Positions 1 to 7,747 are shown, counted from the stretch's first letter. The stretch: DNA of 64,000 nt from Nonomuraea gerenzanensis (GCF_020215645.1 NZ_CP084058.1:8060001-8124000); one strand, 5' to 3'. Notes: generated from the sequence alone by a model not told the origin. Translations and numbers: made by a program.

Positions 1-511
1 TCGACGCCTGAGGCACCAGCGCATCCTCCTGGCTGACACTGCTCGAGGCCGCAGCGAGGAGATCCTTACGGGCGGCCATCAGCCATGCTTCGATGCGCTG
101 ATCGATCTGGCCGCTGATCTCGTTGGCGACCCGAGCCCTGACAGCGTTCTCGAGGCTCTCCTCGAACACGACTTTGAAACGCTGGTCGAAGCGCTTCTGG
201 AAGTTGGTGCTGTCCGCCCACGTATCGGCGTACACAGTGAACAGGTTGTCGAACCAGTCCTCAACCCACGCGTCGAAACCCTTCTTGAGTCCGCTGTCCT
301 TCCATGCCTTGAGACGCGCCTTGAACCGCGTGTCGAAGTGGGAGTCGAAATGGGCACCCACACCTTCCTGGAGTCGATCGTTCGCGTTGCCCAACCACAC
401 CTCGACTCGTTGGTCGATCTCGGCGCCGAGCCGCTCAGTGACCCACTGATCGAACCGGGCCTGAAACCACTTCTCGAACTCGTCCTCTGTCCACGGTGTC
501 CAGCGTCCCAT
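1..511 (-). CDS. Partial amphipathic-repeat protein (C-terminus beyond left edge)
   Basis: The frame is open from an ATG at 511 to the left edge (170 codons). An in-frame TGA 13 codons upstream of the ATG, with no other start between, fixes the N-terminus. The product is charged and amphipathic. Aromatic residues recur every 7-11 positions in patterns such as FEKWFQARFDQWV, HFDTRFKARLKAW and FDAWVEDWFDNL. No signal peptide, membrane span or catalytic motif is visible. The pattern suggests long amphipathic helices that could line a surface or self-associate. I do not recognise a family. It belongs to the host flank outside the prophage. Confidence 0.75.
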   Translation of the reverse strand, partial: MGRWTPWTEDEFEKWFQARFDQWVTERLGAEIDQRVEVWLGNANDRLQEGVGAHFDSHFDTRFKARLKAWKDSGLKKGFDAWVEDWFDNLFTVYADTWADSTNFQKRFDQRFKVVFEESLENAVRARVANEISGQIDQRIEAWLMAARKDLLAAASSSVSQEDALVPQAS

Positions 512-608
512 GCAGCGCCCTCGCCACTCGCAGGAGATATGGATCAGTCATGTGGAAGATACGAAGGATCACACATGTCGCATAGCCCATGGTCAGGGCA
601 CTCTTAGG

Positions 609-622
609 TCTCTCTAGAGAGA
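609..622. promoter_or_regulatory. 14-bp perfect palindrome
   Basis: TCTCTCTAGAGAGA is a perfect inverted repeat in the leader region of the minus-strand gene that starts at 511. It could be an operator half-site pair. Nothing else is recognisable in the non-coding stretch 512-741. Confidence 0.25.
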
Positions 623-741
623 TAGAAACCGATCGTTGACTGTCCATGTGTTGGGGGCATCACATCTCCACGATGGCCACCGTTGCGTTCGGCCTCCGGC
701 TCAACACCTCTCAGCACCGCCGGGCGTACCTGTCGCCTGGC

Positions 742-864
742 TCAGCGCTCGTAGATATTGCAGTCCCTGCCGACGCCGGCGTACGTGCCGCCGATGTCGT
801 ACATGAAGACCTTGCCGTCCTCCTCCTGGAGCCGCCACGGCATGGTGTTGTCCGTACGGGACAT
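742..864 (-). CDS. 40-residue conserved-looking small protein (MSRTD start)
   Basis: The ATG at 864 is preceded by AGGA at a good distance, and the 40-residue product ends at a TGA at 742. The sequence begins MSRTDNTMPWRLQEEDGK, an opening I associate with small hypothetical proteins common in Streptomyces and relatives, and ends in a hydrophilic GGTYAGVGRDCNIYER tail. It has no membrane segment. The function is unknown. Its low codon ambiguity and clean ribosome-binding site make it more credible than a chance frame. Confidence 0.55.
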   Translation of the reverse strand: MSRTDNTMPWRLQEEDGKVFMYDIGGTYAGVGRDCNIYER

Positions 865-1020
865 GCGGGTCCTGTCTAAGCCCGCCAGTCGGTCTGGCGT
901 GGCCCTAGAAGTCCGCGCCGGAAAAGTGTCCGCTCATGCGGTCACCCACGCTACGCGAAGCAGCCGTTGTACGCCTTGAGCCCGTCCCTTACCTTGGAGG
1001 CAAAGCGCAAGGAGAGCCTG

Positions 1021-1620
1021 GTGGACGCGAACACCATCACAGCCATCTGCGCCACGATCATCGCCGTAGCCTCCCTCGCGGTAACGGTCTACCAGGCCAG
1101 AGCGACAAGGCTTCACAACCGGCACACACTGCGCCCGATCCTGCAACTCCGCCTGGTGCTCATCACAGGGGGGCCCTCAGGTCTGCTGCTCATCAACACC
1201 GGCCCCGGGCCGGCCATCATCACCGGCTCCCAGGTATGGCTGGACGGCAAGCCGGTAGGCCCGTGGGAAAGAGGAGCCGCGCGTAAGGTGCGCTACTTCA
1301 TCGATCCCTATCCCTGCGCCTATGGCCTGCTGGATCGAATGTCGCTCGAACCCGGGTACGAGGCGTTCCTCATTGAGATGGAGAACTTCGACCGGGAAGC
1401 ACATGCGCAGTTCGGGCGCCTTGTAGAGCACCGGCTCGACATTGAGATCCGCTACGAATCCTTGTATGGCGGGGAAGGTTACGTCGTGACGACCCGGTCG
1501 ACGGCGTGGCGTAAGGCAACTTTGCGCGTGCCGGACCCTTCCGTTCCTCCACGCCCCCTAGCTGCTCCTCTGGCTACAGCTGACTGCACCAACAGGCCCG
1601 CCACGGGGTGCGAACGATGA
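1021..1620 (+). CDS. Hypothetical protein with one N-terminal membrane segment
   Basis: The start is taken as GTG 1021 because AAGGAG ends 6 nt before it; a longer frame exists but has no ribosome-binding site. The 199-residue product begins with a hydrophobic segment (about residues 4-24) followed by basic residues (RATRLHNRH), so the C-terminal 170 residues should be cytoplasmic. That part contains a beta-rich stretch around LLLINTGPGPAIITGSQV and acidic patches. I do not recognise the family. It lies 119 nt upstream of another membrane protein gene on the same strand. Confidence 0.7.
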   Translation: MDANTITAICATIIAVASLAVTVYQARATRLHNRHTLRPILQLRLVLITGGPSGLLLINTGPGPAIITGSQVWLDGKPVGPWERGAARKVRYFIDPYPCAYGLLDRMSLEPGYEAFLIEMENFDREAHAQFGRLVEHRLDIEIRYESLYGGEGYVVTTRSTAWRKATLRVPDPSVPPRPLAAPLATADCTNRPATGCER

Positions 1621-1739
1621 CCCGCCGGACCACCCCGGCAGGATGACCCGGCTCTACAACGGCGGGGCTTGTCGCAACATGAGGGGATGTGACCTGCTTA
1701 CAGATGGAGGCTCCATCACAGTGGTAGCAGGAGGAACAC

Positions 1740-2480
1740 ATGCGGACACGCGCAGCGCGCTTGACCGTTACAGCACTCATCGTCATCGCCGGCATCGCCA
1801 TCGGCATTGCTCTCCTCGTGTCCCCGATAGCGCTAAGGGGCATCGCCGAGCTCGCTCCAGCATCCCAGTGGGCCCTACTAGGCGAGGTTGGCGAAGCCTA
1901 CGGCCCCGTGGCCACTCTGGTCAGTGCCGCAGCCCTGTTGGCAGTTGCCATGTCAGTGATCATGCAGGTGAGAACCACACGCATCTCCGCTTTTCACAAC
2001 CTCCGCACCCGCCAGTTCGAGGTGGCGCGCACCTACTTCGACCATCCCGCCCTCATACAAGCCGAGGGAACCGCGTGGACAGGCCACGCGGATGACTTCC
2101 AGGTGCTGCTTTCGGTAGTCCTCAACCAGTGGATCGCGCACTGGGAAACCATGTACGAGCTCGGCCTGCTGAACGACGCAGAGGTACGGCATTCAGCGGG
2201 CCATATCTTTACAGGAACGGCTGGACGACAATTCTGGGCCTCTCGTCGCGATCATTTGCGGATCAGCGCTACAACCCGGCGGAAGAAGGCTTTCCACCGC
2301 CTGATGAACGAAGAATTCGCCGCCGCCTCCATTGTGAAGGCCCATCCCATCGTTGTCCCGACACCCGACAAGTCCCGAGAGTCACTCGTGGTTGCCGCAG
2401 CGGGGCTGCTTGGCGTCGCCGCACTCATCCTCGGTCTACAGCAACTGCGGGCCACCAACTCCAGGACAAGCAGAGGCTGA
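1740..2480 (+). CDS. DUF6082-like membrane protein
   Basis: 246 residues with an excellent ribosome-binding site (GGAGGAAC) just before the ATG. Two N-terminal membrane segments are visible (about residues 8-28 and 54-75) and a third near the C-terminus (about 214-233). The region after the second span (AFHNLRTRQFEVARTYFDHP, then LNQWIAHWETMYELGLL and GRQFWASRRDHL) matches my memory of the DUF6082 family, which is widespread in actinobacteria and has no assigned function. It is probably an inner-membrane protein with a cytoplasmic helical domain. Confidence 0.75.
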   Translation: MRTRAARLTVTALIVIAGIAIGIALLVSPIALRGIAELAPASQWALLGEVGEAYGPVATLVSAAALLAVAMSVIMQVRTTRISAFHNLRTRQFEVARTYFDHPALIQAEGTAWTGHADDFQVLLSVVLNQWIAHWETMYELGLLNDAEVRHSAGHIFTGTAGRQFWASRRDHLRISATTRRKKAFHRLMNEEFAAASIVKAHPIVVPTPDKSRESLVVAAAGLLGVAALILGLQQLRATNSRTSRG

Positions 2481-2500
2481 GCCGCTTGAGGGAAGGGGCT

Positions 2501-2763
2501 CTACTGAAGTGTCCGGAGGTGATCGGTGATGTTCTGCGGCACGAGAGCCGTATCCTCGTCGTCTGCCTGGTTCGTCAAGCAGGCGCGAGTGGCGGTGTCG
2601 AGAGCCTTGCCTTGAAGGATGGCCCAACGGGGACCTTGTACCACGTCGGGCAGGTGTTGTTGTGGCTGCAGCTCTTGAACTCGGAGTGGATCTCACCCGG
2701 CTCGAAGTGCTTCACGGATGCGTGGCAAGACAGGGCCGGGCCGCCCTTGGGTGACCCGGCCAA
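2501..2763 (-). pseudogene. Possible frameshifted small gene
   Basis: An ATG at 2763 opens a frame reading HFEPGEIHSEFKSCSHNNTC and then loses its protein-like character. From about 2615 another minus-strand frame takes over with a convincing ending (KALDTATRACLTNQADDEDT ... NITDHLRTLQ, stop at 2501). A 1-nt frameshift would join them into a protein of about 85 residues. No family is recognised. It could also be two chance frames. It occupies most of the 2481-2873 gap. Confidence 0.35.
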
Positions 2764-2873
2764 CTTCGTGAGCGTCGGTCGCCGCCCGCAGTAGCGACGA
2801 GACCCACGCCTCCAGACCGCACCGTAGCGCCCCTGGCAGGCTAGCGTGATGTCGACTCCGACACCTATCTGCC

Positions 2874-3065
2874 ATGAGCGAGCAGCCGCGACGCATCTGC
2901 CACGCTCCCGAGGATGCCTCCAGGCGGGGTGGGACGACGGGAGCGGACGACCCGCCGCTCACCGAGCAGCAGGTGACCCATCTCGCCGCTCTGCTCGGCC
3001 CGAACCTTCGCCGTGCATCAGGTCAGGACAGCGAGACGACTTCGGCGCCCTTCCCTTTGCGATAG
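2874..3065 (+). CDS. Small hypothetical protein
   Basis: 63 residues: an N-terminal hydrophilic part, then PPLTEQQVTHLAALLGPNL, an amphipathic segment of a type seen in short proteins of actinobacterial mobile elements. There is no clear ribosome-binding site. Its last 43 nt overlap, tail to tail, the broken gene at 3023-3192. No function is assigned. Confidence 0.5.
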   Translation: MSEQPRRICHAPEDASRRGGTTGADDPPLTEQQVTHLAALLGPNLRRASGQDSETTSAPFPLR

Positions 3066-3192
3066 TCGGCCGCCCCCTGCTCAGGCTCGCGCATGGACCA
3101 GCGGGCGATCGGGTCGGCATCGACGACACGGCCATCCATACGACGATCCCGAAGGTCGCGTACGACAGAGAGACCCATCTCCACCGCTCCAC
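3023..3192 (-). pseudogene. Frameshifted paralogue of prophage gene 23182-23379
   Basis: The ATG at 3192 reads MERWRWVSLSYATFGIVV and then runs into an unrelated frame. Shifting by one base near 3138 continues as DGRVVDADPIARWSMREPEQ and ends at the stop at 3023. The intact prophage protein reads WIWVSLPWATFALVVSGGRI and then VDAAPIARKSIG ... AAYYRSKGA. The two align throughout if one base is restored. This is therefore a decayed copy of a prophage-type gene in the host flank. A sequencing error could mimic the shift, but neighbouring genes are broken too. Confidence 0.7.
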
Positions 3193-3290
3193 CCGACCAC
3201 GCTAACGAACGGGACCGACAGTCCCAGGCGTCGGTGACCGCTGTCTCCTTCGGCTCCTGGTTCTGCCGCAGCGCGGCGAGGGGGTGATGA

Positions 3291-4337
3291 CGCCCTGCTG
3301 TTCCATGGTGAAGGGTTGAAGCCGGCACCCGAACGCGACGATGGCCGTGAGGATCGTCTGGGCGGCACCCGTGATGGCGGCGCCGACGACCGGTCTGATG
3401 ATGAGCGCCACAATCAACACCAGCACCCCGTTGACCACCACCACCGGGTAGCCCGCGGTGCCACCCGTCAGCGCGCGGGACGCGATCAGGACCGCGCGCA
3501 GGGTCGCCGCCGAACAGCTTGAATTGCGCCGCGGACACCTATGGCATCCAGGAGCCGGGGTTGAAGTCGCAGCTCTTGGACTTGCGGCCGCCACCGAGGC
3601 CGGCTCAGGCGGTGTCCCAAGCAGCGAACGCGTCCTGCCCTGTCGTTCAGGACGTGATCCTCGTTGGCCGCACACCCTGGGAGGTAGTCCGTACCGAAGC
3701 CCATGGGGACGCCAGCATGGCCCGACGGGCAGAACGTCGGAGCCGTCGCCCTCACCCACAGGCAGCCTGCCAGCGTCGAGTTCGAACACGTTACAACTGC
3801 CGCTTGTACGCGTCGAGCTGCGCCTTCGGCCATGACGCCTTGCCGTCGTTCTCGGCTTCGATGCCGATCGACCGGCAGTTGGCGTGGCCGAGCGGCAGGC
3901 TGGGCGCGTTGTGCCAGCACGAGCCCACAGCCACGCTGCGAAGTCGCTCGAGCTGTTCTTCCGATAGCTGCAGCGCACTTCCTTAGATCACCTTGGCCGT
4001 GTCGTAGGCGGCGCCTGCTTTCGACCTTGGTAGTGACTTTCGACGTCCAGTGGATGAACGCACTTCCGGCCAGCGTGCCCAAGAGTGCGATCAGCGCGAT
4101 CCACATCTCCGGCGTCGACGAACACCCCCTTCGGTACGGAAGCGGCGATCATCACCGAGCTGGCAGCCAGAGCCAGATCGCCGCGCTCACGTAACCGCGC
4201 AGCAGCGCCCACGCCAGCTTCAATCCCGTCGCCGCGGTGTGTACGAGCCGGTCCTGCCATGTCCACGCCTGCACCAGGCACACCACACCGGCGGCGGCAA
4301 CAGCGCCGCCGGAAACATGGACGTCTCTGTCGCCCAT
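3291..4337 (-). pseudogene. Decayed minus-strand block with membrane-protein fragments
   Basis: No single frame is sustained here, but protein-like pieces appear in different minus-strand frames. They include a two-span hydrophobic stretch near 3327-3445 (VNGVLVLIVALIIRPVV, GAAITGAAQTILTAIVAFG), a start and membrane segment at 4106 (MWIALIALLGTLAGSAF) that in a shifted frame ends GAAYDTAKVI, and another hydrophobic stretch at 4152-4337 (LKLAWALLRGYVSAAIWLWL). With the amidase fragment inside it, this looks like the remains of a phage lysis region (holin-like plus endolysin). The assignment of the individual pieces is tentative. Confidence 0.4.
3791..3982 (-). pseudogene. N-acetylmuramoyl-L-alanine amidase (endolysin) fragment
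   Basis: About 63 codons between in-frame stops read LQLSEEQLERLRSVAVGSCW, then HNAPSLPLGHANCRSIGIEA and ENDGKASWPKAQLDAY. The block N-x-R-S-I-G-I-E-A-E-N-D-G followed by W-P-x-x-Q-L-D-A-Y is typical of type-2 (PGRP-like) amidases of actinobacteria and their phages. The N-terminal catalytic part and the C-terminus are missing or out of frame, so no active enzyme is expected. It supports the view that this flank contains a dead phage-related element. Confidence 0.55.
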
Positions 4338-4616
4338 GTGTCCAGGGAGGCGCCCAGGCGATGCCGACCGCGTAGATGATGTCTCGCAGCACCAGCACGC
4401 AGGCTCAGGCGGGTTCTCAGGACTGCCAGGCGTTCCCGCACGCGGCTACCTCCACGTTCTCGGTCGTCGGGGTGCTCGGGGGGGTACCGCTCAACCCACA
4501 CCCACAAAGGCGGGCGGCACGACATGTGTCCGGATGTGGACAAGCGGTTTCGGTCAACTAGAGGGATGCTTGGAACGTCTCACCACGGGCCGCCGCCCGA
4601 CCGCACAGGAGCACGC

Positions 4617-4961
4617 ATGGGCTATCCGCAACAGCCGCAAGACCCGTACGGCCAGCAGCCCTACGGCCAGTCGGGGCCGCAGCAGCCGTATCTTCCGCAG
4701 CCCTACAGCCAGCCGTACATACCGACGCCGGTGCCGCCGCAGTACGGGCCGGTCCAGTACACGCGGGTGCGGGAATTCAACCCGGTCGCGGCGGTCGTCC
4801 ACGTCCTGCTGTGGATCTTCGTGCATTCCTGGCTGTGCCTGTTCACTCTCGGCTTGTGGCTGTTGATCGCCATCCCGGTGACGTTCATCGGGTGGAAGGT
4901 CACCAAGCACATGCCGGTGCAGCAGGTGCACTACCAGCAGCCGCCGTACCCGCCCTACTAA
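4617..4961 (+). CDS. Gln/Pro/Tyr-rich membrane protein
   Basis: The start is ATG 4617, with AGGAG 5 nt upstream. The 114-residue product has a low-complexity N-terminus ([18 protein letters not shown] and on to about residue 45), two hydrophobic stretches at about 57-75 and 77-92, and a PQ/PY-rich tail ending PPYPPY. Such tails are common in actinobacterial membrane proteins of unknown role. The first 13 residues and about 95 bp of upstream DNA are closely matched by a truncated relative on the minus strand of the prophage (45061-45168). The upstream region also holds a TGTGGACAA (DnaA-box complement) at 4535. Confidence 0.8.
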   Translation: MGYPQQPQDPYGQQPYGQSGPQQPYLPQPYSQPYIPTPVPPQYGPVQYTRVREFNPVAAVVHVLLWIFVHSWLCLFTLGLWLLIAIPVTFIGWKVTKHMPVQQVHYQQPPYPPY

Positions 4962-5167
4962 CGAGGGGTGGCCGCCCGCGAGTCCCTTCACCGAAGACAG
5001 GTCTGCCGCGTCGGTCGCCCATGGCACTGCGATGGCGGCGGTCGTCTCATGTGCGTCTGGCGTCCCAGGTTCGGCGCGTGGATGGCTCCGTGGATTCGCT
5101 GTCGGATAGCAGCACTTCTTTGATCACTCCCATTCTGCTCCCAGAATCGAGCGTCCCAGACATGCGA

Positions 5168-5199
5168 AGAGGCTGGCTCTCTGATGAGAACCAGCCTCT
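5168..5199 (-). terminator. Terminator of the interrupted tRNA-Val gene
   Basis: A 9-bp perfect stem AGAGGCTGG / CCAGCCTCT closes a 14-nt loop, 7 nt beyond the CCA end of the tRNA fragment on the minus strand. It is the original terminator of the tRNA gene, now on the host side of the junction. Confidence 0.65.
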
Positions 5200-5205
5200 G
5201 ACGTG

Positions 5206-5255
5206 TGGTGGGCGATACTGGGATCGAACCAGTGACCTCTTCGGTGTGAACGAAG
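5206..5255 (-). repeat. attL core: 3' half of tRNA-Val(CAC)
   Basis: On the minus strand this reads as the 3' half of a tRNA: anticodon stem CTTCG/CGAAG with loop TTCACAC (anticodon CAC), variable region, T arm ACTGG-TTCGATC-CCAGT, acceptor strand ATCGCCC, discriminator A and encoded CCA. The sequence beyond 5255 does not supply a D arm or a matching 5' acceptor strand (GGGCGAT), so it is not a functional tRNA. A tRNA 3' half at a prophage end is the usual identity segment left by a tyrosine integrase. An intact tRNA-Val on the minus strand is expected just right of the window. Confidence 0.85.
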
Positions 5256-5314
5256 ACGGGCCCGCAGGTGAGCGACGCTCATAAATGCTCTGGCCTGCGG
5301 AAACGGTCGAATAT

Positions 5315-5344
5315 TGTCGGCTCGTGTCGGCTGGTGTCGGTTAA
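5315..5344. repeat. Three tandem 10-bp repeats next to attL (arm-type sites?)
   Basis: TGTCGGCTCG, TGTCGGCTGG and TGTCGGTTAA follow one another with no spacing, 60-90 bp inside the element from the tRNA core. Tandem 10-12-bp sites in this position are characteristic of the arm-type binding sites of tyrosine integrases. Repressor binding is the alternative, since the repressor gene ends at 5387. The rest of 5256-5386 shows no gene. Confidence 0.55.
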
Positions 5345-5386
5345 TCTCCACGCACGCACAACGCACGATCTTGACTCGCCGAACGG

Positions 5387-5950
5387 TCACCCAGTGTCAT
5401 GGCGGTGGCGGATCGGATGCACGTCGGCGTCAGACCGATCGCTCTTCTGCTCGCGATGCATGAGCGTCGCCCGCAGCGCGATGACCACTTGCTCGCGCAC
5501 ATCCTCGGGCAGGTCGGTCCATGCCCAGATCTGACGCTCGTGCGGGTCGGTATAGGGCGCATCGGCCATCGCCTGCAGCTCGTCACGCGGCCGGAGAGCC
5601 AGGTCTTCCCGCGTGGCCAGGCCGCTGAGTTCAAGCACCTCGCCGAGCGTGTAACCAAGCGCCTTGCCGATCCGGCGCAGGACATCGTTCGTGGCGCCGC
5701 GATCCTCATGCAGGATGCGGTTGATGATGGAGGCGGCGACGCCGGCCTCCTGCGCGAACCGCGACTGCCCCCGAAACTCAAGGTTGTAGCCGCGTTGAGT
5801 CAGCTCCTCGCGTAGCCAGAGGCCAAGCCGACCAGGAGTTTTGCCCACGGGCACAGATAATACAGCTCTGATCACTCCCGGCAATATGCGCCGTCCGGGC
5901 ACCACTTCCTGACTGTCCGGGTTTACCCACGTGAAGCCGGGGTTGGTCAC
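5387..5950 (-). CDS. Phage repressor, XRE-type helix-turn-helix
   Basis: 187 residues from a GTG at 5950. The central part has a helix-turn-helix of the lambda-repressor/XRE type (RFAQEAGVAASIINRILHED, then DVLRRIGKALGYTLGEVLEL, about residues 60-112), followed by a charged C-terminal region without a visible protease (LexA-type) domain. The gene is divergent from a Cro-like gene and sits at the attL end, the classic place for an immunity repressor. There is no ribosome-binding site. A TATGAT -10 box ends 8 nt before the GTG, so the message may be leaderless. Confidence 0.8.
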   Translation of the reverse strand: MTNPGFTWVNPDSQEVVPGRRILPGVIRAVLSVPVGKTPGRLGLWLREELTQRGYNLEFRGQSRFAQEAGVAASIINRILHEDRGATNDVLRRIGKALGYTLGEVLELSGLATREDLALRPRDELQAMADAPYTDPHERQIWAWTDLPEDVREQVVIALRATLMHREQKSDRSDADVHPIRHRHDTG

Positions 5951-6005
5951 GCCAAAAAATCATAGCGTGCGCCTATTGCATTGCTATTTGGCACAGAACT
6001 ATGGT
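5951..6005. promoter_or_regulatory. Divergent promoter region of the lysogeny switch
   Basis: Minus strand: a TATGAT -10 box (5959-5964) is placed to start transcription at or next to the repressor GTG. Its -35 is weak. Plus strand: TTGCAT (5976-5981), 18-bp spacer, TATGGT (6000-6005) would drive the Cro-like gene and the early operon. The two promoters share about 30 bp, so one bound regulator could switch both. Confidence 0.5.
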
Positions 6006-6052
6006 GAGGGCACTTCCAATGCCGAACGGCACAAGTTCTCGGGAGGTCCCTC

Positions 6053-6319
6053 ATGGCGCACCGTGTCCAACTGCGCCGCACCAAAATCACCGACGACATG
6101 AAGGCTCGCGGCCTCGACTCCGAAAGCGCCCAGGCGCGCGAGCTCGACGTGGCCACCTCGATCCTTCACCGCGCCTTCAAGGGCGAGCGGGAAACGAACG
6201 CGTTCCTCGCGCTCCGCGTGCTGTGGACCCTCGGCTCCGACGCCACCCGGCGCGACATCGTCACCTACTTCGACGGCGTCCAGCCGGAGCCGGCCATCCG
6301 CGAACCGGTCGCCTCGTGA
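6053..6319 (+). CDS. Cro-like small DNA-binding protein
   Basis: 88 residues, ATG preceded by GGGAGG. The segment AQARELDVATSILHRAFKGE (about residues 26-45), with NAFLALRVLWTL behind it, has the spacing of a helix-turn-helix. It is the first gene rightward from the divergent promoter opposite the repressor, which is why Cro/antirepressor is the best guess. Its stop overlaps the next start (GTGA). Confidence 0.65.
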   Translation: MAHRVQLRRTKITDDMKARGLDSESAQARELDVATSILHRAFKGERETNAFLALRVLWTLGSDATRRDIVTYFDGVQPEPAIREPVAS

Positions 6320-6564
6320 AGAGCTCGCCGAAGGTCGACGGCCGCCAGCAGCAGGACGACCACCTGCCGCTGCTGCTCACCATTCCCCAGGTTGCCAAGG
6401 AGCTCGGGCTCAAGAGCCGTGACGCCGTCTACGACCGCATCCGCTCCGGCCAGCTCCGCGCCGTGGACGTGGCCGGGCCCGGCAGCACCCGCACCCTCCT
6501 GCGCGTTCCGGCCGACTCGCTGCGCGACTACATCCGCGCTTGCCCCGAAGTGCACAACCCCTGA
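6316..6564 (+). CDS. Excisionase-like helix-turn-helix protein
   Basis: 82 residues from GTG 6316, overlapping the previous stop by 4 nt. LLTIPQVAKELGLKSRDAVY followed by DRIRSGQLRAVDVAG is a winged helix-turn-helix of the MerR/excisionase type (HTH_17), which reads a DNA-binding domain name tag: helix, turn, helix, then a beta wing with TRTLLRVPADSL. A role as recombination directionality factor for the integrase, or as an early regulator, would fit. A second HTH_17-type gene exists at 24389. Confidence 0.65.
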   Translation: MKSSPKVDGRQQQDDHLPLLLTIPQVAKELGLKSRDAVYDRIRSGQLRAVDVAGPGSTRTLLRVPADSLRDYIRACPEVHNP

Positions 6565-6647
6565 ACGCCGCAAGGGCCCACCCGAGCCACCGGGCGAGCC
6601 CCGCGATCGACCAGCCATCCCTACTCGAGCAAGGGACGACCAAGCCG

Positions 6648-7265
6648 ATGACCATCATCGCAGCCACCCCCACCACCCCGCAGCACACCGAGCTGCTCAC
6701 CGCGTTCGACGTGCTCGACATCCAGTGCGCGCTCCAGAACGCCGCCGCCACCGACACCGCCACGCTGAACGCGCACGACCGGCAGGCGCTCGCCCTCCTC
6801 ACCTACTGGGACAAGCTGCCGTCCGCCACCCGCGTCCTCATCTCCTGGCTGGCCGACCCTGCCCGCGTCGACGTCACCCTGCCCGTCACCAGCGAAGTCG
6901 CCGACCGGCTGCTCTCCATCGCCGCCGAACTGCCGCCCGTCACCCCGGAGGAGACGGACGCGTGGCTGGCCGCCCACGACACTGAGCCGTGCGATGTCGA
7001 GCGCATGACCGCCGCCCTGGTCGCCTACGTGGCCGAGCACGGCAGCGACGTCGGCGGCGGACACATGCGGCTCATGCTCAACGCCGCCCTCCTCGCGGTC
7101 GCCCGCCCCGACATCACCGCCGACGAGGCCGTCCGCATGGTGGCCGAGGACAGCCTCGACCTGAACGTACGCCGGGTCGGCACCATCGCCCACGACATGG
7201 TGGCGCGGGCGCAGCGCGACCGGCTCACCGCCATCGACGACGAGGCCGCGGCGGTGGCGCTGTGA
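6648..7265 (+). CDS. Hypothetical early protein
   Basis: 205 residues. ATG 6648 is chosen with AAGGGA upstream; a longer frame lacks support. The protein is acidic and alanine-rich with predicted helices (TELLTAFDVLDIQCALQNAA, ALLTYWDKLPSATRVLISWL). No cysteines pair up and no known motif is seen. First gene of a run of 4-nt-overlapping early genes. Confidence 0.65.
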   Translation: MTIIAATPTTPQHTELLTAFDVLDIQCALQNAAATDTATLNAHDRQALALLTYWDKLPSATRVLISWLADPARVDVTLPVTSEVADRLLSIAAELPPVTPEETDAWLAAHDTEPCDVERMTAALVAYVAEHGSDVGGGHMRLMLNAALLAVARPDITADEAVRMVAEDSLDLNVRRVGTIAHDMVARAQRDRLTAIDDEAAAVAL

Positions 7266-7747
7266 AGCGACGCAACCCCCGACTCGACATCATCAAGCGC
7301 GCCCTGCGCACCTCCGACCCAGCCGACCCGAACCTGGCGCTCAACATCTACACCGCCCTGTTCGGCAGGCCCAGCGAGGCGCAGTCCCCCGTCGAGGCGG
7401 TGGAGGATGCGCACCGCCGCCGCGACTTCTCCGGCGTCATCGACGCCGCCCGCGCCGGGCAGCAGTCGATGGAGAGCCAGCCGTGGTACCCGGCCCAGCA
7501 CGGCGACATCGTGCACATCGCCTACGACCCGACCGGGCACATCCCCGCCTTCGGGGAGACGTACGAGGTCATCACCTCCGACGACGGCCGCGTCCTCAAG
7601 CTGATCGCACACACCGGCGACCCCGACGCCGTCGGCTACTACGCGCCCGGCATGCCCGACGAGCCCTTCCACGAGGCGTGGTTCGAGGCCGGACCCGCCC
7701 ACCTCACGATCGTCCGCCACGGCCGCGTCGTGCACGGGGGTGCCTGA
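7262..7747 (+). CDS. Hypothetical early protein
   Basis: 161 residues from GTG 7262 (4-nt overlap with the previous stop). The basic N-terminus (KRRNPRLDIIKRALR) is followed by a linker and a C-terminal half rich in beta-type residues (HGDIVHIAYDPTGHIPAFGE, YEVITSDDGRVLKLIAHTG), which could be a small barrel. No family recognised. Confidence 0.65.
   Translation: MKRRNPRLDIIKRALRTSDPADPNLALNIYTALFGRPSEAQSPVEAVEDAHRRRDFSGVIDAARAGQQSMESQPWYPAQHGDIVHIAYDPTGHIPAFGETYEVITSDDGRVLKLIAHTGDPDAVGYYAPGMPDEPFHEAWFEAGPAHLTIVRHGRVVHGGA

Noticed and set aside
2129..2794. 221-codon plus-strand frame overlapping the DUF6082-like gene
   Set aside because: It starts inside the well-supported 1740-2480 gene, lacks a ribosome-binding site and has shadow composition.
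3202..3978. A single intact 258-residue minus-strand gene
   Set aside because: Protein-like character switches between frames along it (amidase fragment in one, hydrophobic spans in another), so it is a set of broken pieces and not one gene.
5206..5255. A functional tRNA gene
   Set aside because: The D arm, 5' acceptor strand and left half of the anticodon domain are missing. It is an attachment-site remnant.
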